A stretch of DNA of 64,000 bases from contig OY987229.1 of the NCBI GenBank assembly GCA_963920705.1, positions 18,853,728 to 18,917,727 on the forward strand. Direction: 5' to 3'. Position numbers and translations under genes: made by a program. A model generated the notes under the pieces. It worked only from the letters and a program-made list of their open reading frames with translations. It did not search any database and was not told where the DNA came from. Numbering within the stretch: position 1 is the stretch's first letter; each line of letters starts with the position of its first letter. Origin of the DNA: Odiellus spinosus. Its lineage: Eukaryota > Arthropoda > Arachnida > Opiliones > Phalangiidae. Below, piece by piece: positions 12,810-22,715 of this stretch.

Positions 12810-14680
12810 ATGGGAAAAATGCATGTGGAGGTAGTAATATCTATAGTAGCTATGATTGCCTTTGTGTATTCCCTTGAATTACCACCGGAGGCGGTGAAAC
12901 AGTGTGTTTTAGCGGCTGGAAAATTCAAAGATATTATAGCGGCCGATTGTAAGATCCAAATTGTCCAACTTTTCCTGATAAAAATTATATTGCAATTTAT
13001 CTTTTAACTTTATTAGCCTTGGTTCAAAGTATGCTCGAGGGTAAATGCAAGGCTGTGAGTAATTAAAACAAAATCATAAGTATTCTAGTAGACTTTACTT
13101 TCTTAATTCTACCAGAATCTTAGTTTTCCCGCCTTTTTTGAATGTTGTTAATTTTAATTTAGGATTATATAGCAATGACCAAGGAATTATTCCCTGTAAT
13201 GAAAGCTTTTGCGGCGAAAAACGTAACTAAATAAATTGCACGTTTCTGACACTAGAGGAGCGCTTAAAGAATTTTAGGACGCGGTCATGGTTAAAATAAT
13301 ACGCCTATTAACGAAGAAAAATTGATTTAATTTTTTAAATCATATCTTATCAATAGTATTTTATTGTAACAGAAGTTAAAGAAATGTCCCATATTTAGTT
13401 TTTGATTGCTTTAATCAGATGATTTTCAGTAAACTAATCTTTAAATCCGAGCTATGAAAATTGAAGCGGTTTTGTGTTTGACGTCAGAGCTTGCTAAAAA
13501 GGCCCGATCTGCTCTGAAATAGGCCCCTATAAAATGATCTTCCCTTATGCACACAGTCTAGCTTTGACTGTACAATTTGTTACGGTCAACGTCGTCTGCT
13601 AAGCTAGAAAAGACGGCGACTTTAAAGGAGATTTAAAAATCTGACAGTCCCTTTAACCAACCTCTTTAGTAGCATTGAGTCAGATGGAGCTTCCCTATCA
13701 GATGTTTTTTTTTGCGTGACAGCTAGTCGAGATTTTTTAAACTTCTGTTTGTACGAATATTTCCTGGATATCTTGAAGCGCCTCTTTAATTTCAGAAAAA
13801 AAAAAAAAAAAAAATTAACTCCAACTTAAATATATAATTTTTAAAATTATTATCAGCCCACTGAAGCTGAAACTGAAGCAGTAAGCTATATATTAATTTA
13901 TTTACAGGGGAAGGGTTTATTACACACGTAATTGGTATACAAGTCTATAGCTTTGACTGTACTAAAGTAATTAGGAAACTTAGTACGTATTTCAAATAGC
14001 CGAAGACTAACCAGATACGTAATCTTCTTGTAACTGGCATACATATTTATAATTAATTATTAAATTTAAATCAAAACAATTTAAGTTGTGCAAATCCGGC
14101 GATTGGGTGATGGTACGTTTACGTTACTATATATTTAAAATTTTTCTATATCGATTAACTCCTGATTTCATTTTTAAGCTTTGGGCAAAACATATGCCAG
14201 CTTGGGTAAGATTTTTTTATAGTACTACACAACCTTGCTTAGCGTAATTTAAAAGGAAACTAGACTGTAAAAAGTTATTTTTAATCCATCTGACTTAAAA
14301 TATACGAAAATAACATTATCAAACCTCGCCAAAGGTGTCGCGTTAATTCGCGGATAATTATTAAAGTTGAGAGATAGGCTCGAAAGATTTATTTGGACTC
14401 AATTGCTGATGATCATGAGAGTTAGTCTTTGAAATAGGGTATTAAAAGTCGATTAAAAATAACCGAAAACCGACCTCTACGAACTTTTAAACTTTTAAAT
14501 GACACACTAGACCTTACACTGTTACGCTTACAATGTAGTGAAAAAGCGCCTAGTGCGATACCTGCATAAGATGTATAGTACGCGGCCTTGAAGTATTTAA
14601 TGTTAATTATACATTAATAAACTTTGCAGACCTGTTTGTTAGACATCGGCAAAAAATTTGAAAACAAAGAAAAACAATGA
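12810..14680 (+). CDS. Micro-exon gene 1: small secreted four-cysteine protein (unknown family)
   Basis: Proposed coding exons: 12810-12948, 13017-13054, 13163-13222, 13857-13880, 14086-14106, 14179-14205, 14630-14680 (139, 38, 60, 24, 21, 27 and 51 nt), all with AG acceptors and GT donors in compatible phase, ending in TGA; 119 residues. Residues 1-21 form a signal peptide with a hydrophobic core (VVISIVAMIAFVYS), so the product should be secreted. Cysteines fall at 32, 57, 89 and 105. The 21-nt exon encodes LCKSGDW, the 27-nt exon LWAKHMPAW and the last exon starts TCLLDIGKK with a lysine-rich tail. Order, phases and cysteine spacing match the gene at 61391-62830, which is the main support. 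AATAAA follows 58 nt after the stop. The weakest site is the exon 3 donor (AAC then GTAACT): unspliced, the frame stops at 13234. A further 24-nt in-frame candidate exon sits at 14511-14534. Function unknown; an odorant-binding-like fold is only a hypothesis. Confidence 0.7.
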
Positions 14681-14738
14681 TTTATGTAGCATCACGAAGA
14701 AGCAATTAATATAAATAATTACTGTTATTAGTTACTGT

Positions 14739-14744
14739 AATAAA
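14739..14744 (+). terminator. Poly(A) signal AATAAA of micro-exon gene 1
   Basis: Canonical hexamer 58 nt downstream of the proposed TGA at 14678-14680. Confidence 0.6.
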
Positions 14745-15423
14745 ATAATGGTTATGTCGCTGTACTAGTTTAACAATCGTACGACGATATTTAATTATTC
14801 AAATGTTCCATGAGAAATGCATATATAAATCCAAAACTACTTGGGAAGCAGGTTATGGTAACTTATTACCTAATTTACATCTCGGAATGGGCGGATATTA
14901 GTTAATTACATCTTGCAATGCACATATATTAGTTAATTATTAATTAATTCATCTATTTTAATTAAGTCTCGAAGATGGCAAAAAGGAGACCACTTAATCC
15001 CTTTTACCAATCCAGAGTTCTCTAAGCCTTTTTGCGGGTGAAGAGGTTCTTAACCGAAAATTTGTCCCGTACACGCGTATTAGCTTAAAAACTAAAAACG
15101 CCTAAAATTCAGTGGTTAGGGTCCTAGAGTTAATCATATAACTAAGATTTACCTCGACGCTTCTAAGGTGGTAATGTACAAATTATTTCAAGAGGGAAGT
15201 GAGCGGTTAATTAAGAAATCATGGTGTTTTCATAAAGTTGTTACGAAAAAAATAAAGTGCCCAAAAATTAAACGCTATTAACTATTTAAAAATGCACTAA
15301 TTGGGGAATTTAATGAATTAGTTGTTTAACTAAACTCTAAACTACATGGTTTAGGCGAAAAGGCAAGATTAAAAAGATTGGGGGGCATGGCCACGTGGTT
15401 ACATTCGGAGAGATATAAAATAT
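14745..15423. other. Non-coding spacer
   Basis: AT-rich with repeated TTAATTA words (for example 14900-14960); no gene seen. Confidence 0.45.
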
Positions 15424-15429
15424 TTTATT
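15424..15429 (-). terminator. Poly(A) signal AATAAA (minus strand)
   Basis: TTTATT on the plus strand, about 60 nt downstream of the stop of the ORF 15490-15855. Confidence 0.35.
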
Positions 15430-15489
15430 TAGCTTTTACACGCGTATATACAGTGATAATTAACATATAAGTACAAATTAATATTGATT

Positions 15490-15855
15490 TTAAATCTTAT
15501 AAATATTTCCCACATTTTTACGAATCTCCGATTTTATAAAATAAGTATCTTTCGACAGTAAATATCGTATTAAAATTACTTTAAATTTATCTCTATCAAA
15601 ACCTGGTGGTAAGTCTCGTCTCCAATTAAATAAGAGCATATTCTTCAGTAAATTATATTTCGTGAAATTCAAATTTATCCTTTTTATCATTTTGTTCTCA
15701 TTTATGCCATTATGTTTCCCTGTATTTACCAAGAATCTGACTTCCATCTTTAACACTATAATGAGGTACACGATCAAAACCCCGCATAAAACGTATCGAA
15801 GCCACGTACGCGTTGGTTGTAGCTTTATTAGTTGGAATCGTAGATGAAACCTCAT
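15490..15855 (-). CDS. Putative type II single-pass membrane protein, divergent partner 1
   Basis: An ATG-started ORF of 121 codons on the minus strand; the open frame extends 21 codons further upstream without an ATG. Its start is preceded by a possible splice acceptor (CTTTGAACAG) about 45 nt upstream, so a 5' exon may exist. The protein has a basic N-terminus, one hydrophobic segment (about residues 22-36, around CGVLIVYLIIVLK) and a lumenal or extracellular tail with one N-glycosylation sequon (NFT) and a lysine-rich end. AATAAA on the minus strand lies about 60 nt past the stop (15424-15429). It resembles the divergent ORF at 16486-16908 in length, layout and several positions (KL, LR, hydrophobic run ending in a VR pair, VxT). 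No known domain recognised; the layout would suit a Golgi stem region but no catalytic part follows. It could still be a chance ORF. Confidence 0.4.
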   Translation of the reverse strand: MRFHLRFQLIKLQPTRTWLRYVLCGVLIVYLIIVLKMEVRFLVNTGKHNGINENKMIKRINLNFTKYNLLKNMLLFNWRRDLPPGFDRDKFKVILIRYLLSKDTYFIKSEIRKNVGNIYKI

Positions 15856-16146
15856 AGTAGCAGGAACTGCGTATGTTAGAAGACAAAACACCTGTTCAAA
15901 GAGATGGTGGAAAAGCAAAATTAAGTTAAAACAAGCTGGTAGAAATAATATTCCTAATTTAACTAGAAGTTAAAGTTTACTGTCTCTTTAAAAGCAGTAT
16001 ATGTTAATTACAGTACTGTTGTATGTTCATTGTATTGTGCGTGAGTTAAGTTAAACAGGAAATTCATTCTATAATATCACTGCTAAACGCCGAGTTATAA
16101 GCCTGAGATAAAACTTATAATCTCGTTGACTTTCCACAAAATGTAC

Positions 16147-16239
16147 GGATTAAATGTGATTAAAACTGATTAAATATTGCGACCTCGGATAATATTGAGT
16201 TATCGCGCTTCTTCGATGCATTAGCTTGTTTAAAATTTA
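16147..16239 (+). repeat. Direct repeat, copy 1 (about 93 bp)
   Basis: Begins CGGATTAAATGTGATTAA and includes ATCGCGCTTCTTCGA; matches copy 2 with scattered changes. Confidence 0.7.
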
Positions 16240-16267
16240 CATATAGCCCCATATATTTTAAAGTAAA

Positions 16268-16361
16268 CGGATTAAACGTGATTAACTAAAACGGATTAAA
16301 CATTGGACTCGGATTCTATTGCATAACCGCGCTTCTTCAACGCTTTAAATTATTTAAATTG
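16268..16361 (+). repeat. Direct repeat, copy 2 (about 93 bp)
   Basis: Begins CGGATTAAACGTGATTAA and includes ACCGCGCTTCTTCAA; 121 bp downstream of copy 1. Confidence 0.7.
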
Positions 16362-16485
16362 GACACGATTGAAATCTAAATGTCTTAAGAATATTTACTG
16401 TCGTAGTAAATAACTCGAGCAGGGCTTTGATTAAATTCTGATTAAATATCTTTTAATTCAGATTAAGTTATTGTCTAGTTTTATC

Positions 16486-16908
16486 ATGTTTGCCCTTTTG
16501 ACTCGGGTTCAACGTCGAAACGCTTTCAATATTCTATTGAAATCCCGTAAGTTAACCAATTGCAAACTGTTACGCCTTTACTTTCTCGATGTTTGTAAAG
16601 CAACTGCGTCTATGTTGGTCATTGTCTTCTTACTAATGGTGATTAGAGTGCAAATTAGTGTTGTCACCAACGCTAGCGTCTCACTCGGTTTGAAAGCTAA
16701 CGGAACTAAATTGCAAAGATCGCGAAGCCTTATACTTCCAGCCGCTCCCGCTTTGTCTTTGAATCAAGTTTTGCAATCTGGACAAGAAATTAACTTTGAA
16801 CGGTTTTTGGTTGTATGGAAAAAATACACCAATTTTTTGGCTACTGGTGGTATTAAAAAGAAAGTTCAAACCAGAATGGTTAACGGAACACAAACTTTGA
16901 AAATATAA
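16486..16908 (+). CDS. Putative type II single-pass membrane protein, divergent partner 2
   Basis: An ORF of 140 codons from the first ATG (16486); the open frame starts slightly upstream, behind a good splice-acceptor-like sequence (TCTTTTAATTCAG, ending 16460), so a 5' exon is possible. The N-terminus is basic (RVQRRN, LLKSRK), followed by one hydrophobic segment near residues 39-53 (SMLVIVFLLMVIRV) and a tail with sequons NAS, NGT and NGT. The topology suggests a type II membrane protein of the secretory pathway. It resembles the minus-strand ORF 15490-15855 in layout, and the C-terminal parts (FERFLVVWKKY here, DRDKFKVILIRY there) look related. AATAAA occurs at 17402 and 17433, far from the stop. 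No known family recognised. Confidence 0.42.
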   Translation: MFALLTRVQRRNAFNILLKSRKLTNCKLLRLYFLDVCKATASMLVIVFLLMVIRVQISVVTNASVSLGLKANGTKLQRSRSLILPAAPALSLNQVLQSGQEINFERFLVVWKKYTNFLATGGIKKKVQTRMVNGTQTLKI

Positions 16909-19565
16909 TTTTAAATTTAATTGTGTCCTGTTTAAGATAATTTTATCCTAGCAGTAACTCTTGGTCAATCAAGTCATTTTTTTAATATGATTTGAAATTG
17001 TTTCGGGACTCACCTTTTGATGCACACTTTACTCCATTGATTAATTGATCAAATAGTAACTTTAGTCGTGATTAAAACTGATTGTAAATATAATTTCGTG
17101 AAATTAATTAAAAAACAAAAAACGCACGACAAGGTCCAATGAAACTCCTATCTCAAAGAGCTTTCTAATATTTGTTTATCTTTATTACGTTTTATCGAAA
17201 ATACTGAGACTACTAATTAACGCGTGATATTGCTGTACCGTATATACAGTGTCAGTGTATATATTTTTAATCACTTGTCAATTGTGACGCAGATAATTAT
17301 GCGGCTAAATTACTGCCACATTGAAAATATGCAACACGTGCCGCTCGCGAGCAACAGCATATCTCCTCATTAACTTAGGCCTAACCAATGACATTGTCTT
17401 GAATAAAAGTCGTGAAACAAGTCCAGAAACTCAATAAAGGAAAAAATCATTCAAATTTAATTATATATTTGATTTAATTTAGAGTAATCTTTATAATGCA
17501 TTAAGGAAAGAAAATTTTAAGTTTACTAGGTCTCTTCCAACTGTAAAAGCTGTATAGTTCTGCAAAGAACGTCAAATTAGATTTGTTTCATCATCATCAT
17601 TAGCTTATTACTTCACTGGAAGTTCTTTAAAAATTTATCTTTTGTAAAACAGTCATATTTCGTCACATTCCACCAAATGTTAATCGGGGTAAACCTTAAC
17701 CTCTTATCTGATGTAGACAGTATTCCGGCCTCTACATTAAAATACCAACTAGACCCCTCAAAAATAAATTTTAAATTATAAAGGTATATACATTGAACAA
17801 GAAAAATCAATTATTTTTATTTATTTATTTACTAACTTTAAAACGTCCGGATGAAATTCGTGAAATATATATTATACGAAACTATACTAGAATCTTCAAC
17901 AATAAATTTCTAACCACATTTTTTGTTATATAAAAGAAAGAAAACTCAGATAAGAATGTCTCATTCTCGAATCACTGCGATGTTAATTCTTGGCTCCGAT
18001 TAAATCACGACAATGCATCATTTGTCAAGGAATATACACCAAGGATATAAAGTTTAAAGTGTGAGGGAACGTGAAACATCTCATGCCGAGAATGCAGCAT
18101 AGATTACTTTTTATTATCTCTGTATAATACCAGAAGTATATAATACTCCTTCAGAAGAAGTATTGTACCTAAGAGTAGTGGTTACAAACAATCCCTCAAA
18201 ATTAGGATTAAGGTTTTCCTTGACCTGTGTGATACAAAGACTATTCGAATACTGTCTCGCGATTGGTTAGTGAGCGCGTGAAATAATGGTAAAAAGAATC
18301 CACGTGATTTGTAGTTAATCACCTATCTAAGGGCTATATTATCCACTTCTGATGTTATAGATAAATTGTAGGGAGAAGGGAACATTCGATGGTCCCTTGC
18401 TTTATACCCAGTGATTTCTCAAAGACTCAAACTGATTTTATAGTAGTCGGGGTGCTTGTCTCGTTAGTAGCTTCAGGGAATGTCCATGTTCCAATGTATA
18501 AAGTCAATCTCAGTCTAAAGGGCTAGTACCACGATATCGTTCAAATTTTATTTTCAACTAAAACACTTTTATTGTGGACATGGTTTGTTTCCAAATAAAT
18601 TACTTTCCCTAGAAAATGAAGCAAAAATTTTGAGTGCTTTCACGTCACAAGCTTGTTGTGTCATAATCACGTGACACTATCCCTTGAAGCCAAAACTAGT
18701 ACGTTTACGAGAGCTGTTCTCTAGTTTTGCTCTTGTTGGAATCAGAACCTGCGGATTTTAACAAATTGGGAATTGGGAAGACACCTCCTTTGGCGCGGGT
18801 GACGTTCATGAGTCATACGATTGAGTCTAGTCTTTTGTTCGCGAACTGCGTTTCAATTTAGTCAAAACTAATGCGGATTAATACAGTGTAAATTTTTATA
18901 TGGGATAAAAGTAGTACATTTACGCGAACATCCTAGCATATTTTATACAGTGGCGGATAACGTTTTTATTTGTCCCAAAGGAACGTTTTGATTAAGTAAA
19001 TGTTATGTGTGATTGTGGGAAAAGTATACACTTGGGATTAAGCTAGATGATCGTCAAATGTAATTTATATCTTACACCTCCTGGGTGGAGGAGGGATTTG
19101 TTTGATGGAGCGATTCTAACCAGAAACATCAGACTTTTTATAGATAGATTCTATTTTTCTGTAATGTAATCATTTTATTCGACCTAATTTCATCAATTTG
19201 GCGCGAAAAATTATATGGGAATGTTTGTGAATTTTGAATTGAAGTTAAATTACATGGTGAAGTTAAATATAGGTTTAATGTTTACGCAAAAATTTATGAG
19301 AAAAGCCTATGAATTGTAAAATCGATGCCCATAAGTTAGTGGAAAATCACTTTTAAAATTAAACCCGATTTCGTTAATCATTATAGAGGAAAATCCCTCA
19401 GTTTTTCCCGACATTTTAACTTGAAATAATAATTTCACGTATTTTAAAAACTTCCAAATATTTCGACAATTTAATTTTGATTTATTGACACCAATTAAGC
19501 TCATGTAAAAGTCATTACACGAAAAAACTATAATGTTCAAGGAATCAATATTCCCGTGAATCTTA
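16909..19565. other. Intergenic, no gene seen
   Basis: Short ORFs only. The minus-strand ORF at 19307-19639 runs into a MITE end and is not called. Confidence 0.45.
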
Positions 19566-19968
19566 GAAATATAATAACCCCCTTCGGGGGGAAGTATGAA
19601 AGCCCCTATACTACCAATGCTAAAAATCACGAACAACAAGAGCCCGCTGCTGACTATCTAGACCACTAGCTCGCGCTGGACTTCTCAATGTCGCTACTCT
19701 AGTAAATGGTCTTTGTATAAACAAGACGGCTCGATTTGTGTTTAGAACTTCCTGTCTCAGGAGTCAGGCTGTCTGTTAAAATGGAGTCAAAGGTTGACTT
19801 CAGCTCGCAAGTTCCGGAAGTGTGCGTAGGGAAAATTTAGTGAGGTTCAAAATGGTGTAACTATTTTTTGGGAGTAAAGCGGTGGGTCGATCCGCCGCGA
19901 TTTACGCCGGGCACTTGTTCGTCGATTTTGCCTACCTTTCATACTTCCCCCCGAAGGGGATCATTATA

Positions 19969-20932
19969 GATGATCCCTAAAAGGCACACCTAGCGCACAA
20001 GCACACCTGGCAAACTAAACCTAATGTGCACACCCGGCACACTAAACCTAATGTGCACACCTGATATGGATTTTCAACAATTTCTTAATTACTGGCACAA
20101 CATCCTGAACACTGGGAACACTTTCACGCCATTACCAGCGCTGGTTATGGAACACCAGGGTATAACGTATAAGAAAGTAGCTCAAAATTGGAAACTTTGG
20201 AAACTTTGGGAACTGGAAACTTTGGAAACTGGAAACTTAAGAAACTGGAAATTTTGGAAACTTTGGAAGCTTTGGAAACTTTCGAAACTTTTGAAACTGG
20301 GAATTTTGGAAACTTTGAACACTTTTGAACACTTTTGAACCCTTTTGAACACTTTTGAACACTTTTGAACACCACTTTTGAACACTTTTGAACACCACTT
20401 TTGCACACCACTTTTGAACACTTTTGCACACCACTTTTGCACACCACTTTTGAACACTTTTGCACACCATTTTTGAACACTTTTGCACACCAATTTTGAA
20501 CACTTTTGAACACTTTTGAACACTTTTGAACACTTTTGAACACTTTTGAACACTTTTGAACACTTTTGAACACTTTGGCTCGGAAGAATAAATTCATGAA
20601 AAAATCTTAAAATTTGGCAGGGAAATTATTTAGAAATGGTCCGGGAAAATCTGGAAAAGTCCGGGAAATTAATTTCCAAAATTTTGTACGAACCCTGTTT
20701 GAATTTGAGCTACTTTCTTATACGTTATACCCTGGTGTTCCATTTTTAGAAAAGTGTGCCTAGTGTGCCAAAAAGGTGTGCTGACAGCGCTGGTAATGGC
20801 GTGAAAGTGTGCCCAGTGTTGAGGATGTTGTGCCAGTAATTAAGAAATTGTTGAAAATCCATATCAGGTGTGCACATTAGGTTTAGTGTGCCGGGTGTGC
20901 TTGTGCGCTAGGTGTGCCTTTTAGGGATAATC
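19969..20932. mobile_element. Element H: 964-bp foldback transposon derivative with 8-bp target duplication
   Basis: Arms of about 220 bp (19969-20190 and 20698-20932) are inverted copies; ends are GATGATCCCTAAAAGG and its near complement. Flanks TCATTATA (19961-19968) and TTATTAGA (20933-20940) each differ by one base from TTATTATA, the sequence at the equivalent position in the intact G copy at 62.5 kb. An 8-bp duplication would suit a hAT-type transposase (inference). The core is a minisatellite instead of coding DNA. Confidence 0.82.
20173..20578 (+). repeat. Minisatellite core of element H
   Basis: 20180-20310 is made of GAAACTTTGG-type words, then 20311-20578 of a 10-bp unit (AACACTTTTG) mixed with 13-bp variants (CACCACTTTTGCA). 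Because the unit is 10 bp, all three minus-strand frames stay open and spell overlapping KCSKVFKSVQ-type peptides; these ORFs are artefacts. Confidence 0.95.
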
Positions 20933-20946
20933 TTATTAGATACCTC

Positions 20947-22552
20947 TGGTAACAATTATTAGGATTAATTGAAAATTATCATACTACGAAACTCTTAAAA
21001 ACATATTTCTTCACATTTCGCAAGCAATATTATCTCTAAATGTGGTGAAATTGGCCACGGATTAAGGCGTCGTATAAGAGCTTATACAATAATCTTGGAA
21101 AATTTGTTCTTGAATTTCTCGTTCCATAAAATCACGAATATATTGAGCTAAGGAATTTATTTTTTGAAAAATGTCTTTTTGGCTATTATGGTGGGCGAGG
21201 ATTTAACTAGTCAAAAAGAGGCTTAAGTAGGCGAATAATTTTTCCAACGTCTAGAAATGGGAACTCGCGGGAAGTAAGCTAGAGGAAGGGGTTATTCTAA
21301 AAAACGGAAGTTCTAATATGCAAATTAGGGGCTAGTTCTTGCGGCGATGAACAACCCCCTCTATCGTCACTCCCCAATCTTGAGTTATGCTAATGAAGAC
21401 GGGATTTAAACTAGGATTTAAGATTTTATGTCGCTCGCGTCAAAAGAGAATTTTCTCAGGATGTTATGACCGGTTATGACTTTAATTTAGATCTTAAATA
21501 TTACTTTATCACCAGTTAGCCAGCAGTTGACCAAACTATTTTGTGTTTCTATAGACACGTTCACACTAGAGACTTTGAAAAGGTTTTTGAAAGGTCTGAT
21601 TGTTATATTTAGGGGTCATCTGTAAAGATCCTTTGTCAAAGAATGTAATTATGGACTTAATTTAATTTGATCATTCAAAATGATTTAAACTGATTCTGAA
21701 AGGTATTTTGATTTTATTGGGATTAAAAAGAAAGTTAACTTTTAGTTTTAAGTTATAGGTTTTAGAAAAGGGATATTTGGAGAAAGTGTGGCTGATTTTG
21801 ACCGCAGTCGAACCCCTCGCATGTAAATGAAGTATAAACTACATGGCTTTTCCCTAATTTTAAGGATGTCCTCGATAACAAACCCACTAACCCCTAAATT
21901 TTTCATAGCCGGAGGAGGGGTAGCATCAAATTCTAACCTTATGGTGGTGTAAGATTGAGCTGGGTTATATTCCCTTTCAAAGTATTGGCCAGTTGTCCAT
22001 CGCGTATATTTTTGAGTATCGAACAAGGACTAGAAAATGCACAATAGACAGTCTAGCTCAAAGATGGTCTAAGGCGCAAAAAAAAAAAAAAAAATATTCT
22101 CAAGAATGGGCAAAATAAAACCGGGAACTTAAGGTATATTTTGTTGTTACAAGAAGCCATAAACGTCGGACACGTGATAAATCAAACCCCGTATATGGTA
22201 TATACAGGCCTACGTATGCGCTAGAAAAATGTATAAATTGGAGCCGTGTAGCGCTAACAATGAGGATAAAATCGTGGCTGCTATTTAGCGCTCGCATGCC
22301 TGGACCCCTCACCAAAATCCCTACAATGCTTAGGTTCACAAAGAAAGTACTCAGCACCTCCATACAGAGGATTTGGGCTCCCTCCTCTTAAGTTCTCTCG
22401 TTACCAACTTAAAGGACGAGCCTGCTATAGTTAAATTTGCTTTATATATGTTTTATGAGTCATTGCAGAAGCGTTTTAATCGGTAAATCTTTCCAAAAGT
22501 CTTTGATTTTGAATTTAGAAGATAAAAAACTTTGTTTTTCTGATTTATCTAA
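20947..22552. other. Intergenic, no gene seen
   Basis: A single GTTCACACTAGAGAC word at about 21559 may be one end of a family E element. Poly-A tract near 22078-22094. Confidence 0.4.
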
Positions 22553-22556
22553 TTAA

Positions 22557-22715
22557 AGGGAGAATGCAACCTAAAATCAAGTGATTATTATCGATCCCTG
22601 ATCGTTTAAATGGGCAGAGTCCAACAGTAAAAAAATTCATAAACAGATATTAAACTAGAAATAAATTTAAAACTTGCCATCAAAATAGGCTTAGCTGTGT
22701 TCATGGATTAATAAC
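22557..22715 (+). mobile_element. TTAA-flanked element, left half only
   Basis: Preceded by TTAA (22553-22556) and beginning AGGGAGAATGCAACCTAA, it matches the left arm of the complete element at 52167-52599 for about 160 bp, including AAACTAGAAATAAATTT. The right half is missing. Confidence 0.7.

Larger units (their letters stand above)
15856..16485. promoter_or_regulatory. Shared 630-bp region between two divergent ORFs
   Basis: The two membrane-protein ORFs diverge from here, so any promoters lie in this stretch or in upstream exons. It holds a direct repeat of about 93 bp (16147-16239 and 16268-16361) and numerous GATTAAA words. Confidence 0.35.
19566..20946 (+). mobile_element. MITE family G, copy 1, split by a nested element
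   Basis: Positions 19566-19968 plus 20933-20946 align with the intact copy at 62132-62545, with only a handful of differences inside. The inverted ends contain AACCCCCTTCGGGGGGAAG. The right end is interrupted by element H (19969-20932), after which TACCTCTGG completes the terminal repeat. Confidence 0.85.

Noticed and set aside
13017-13234. A three-exon, 82-residue version of micro-exon gene 1 ending at 13234
   Set aside because: Not preferred as the main form because downstream exons of 24, 21, 27 and 51 nt match gene 2 in order, phase and cysteine positions; kept as a possible short isoform.
20145-20597. Overlapping minus-strand ORFs of 108-150 codons with repeated KCSKVFKSVQ peptides
   Set aside because: They are produced by a 10-bp minisatellite that keeps all frames open inside a foldback element.
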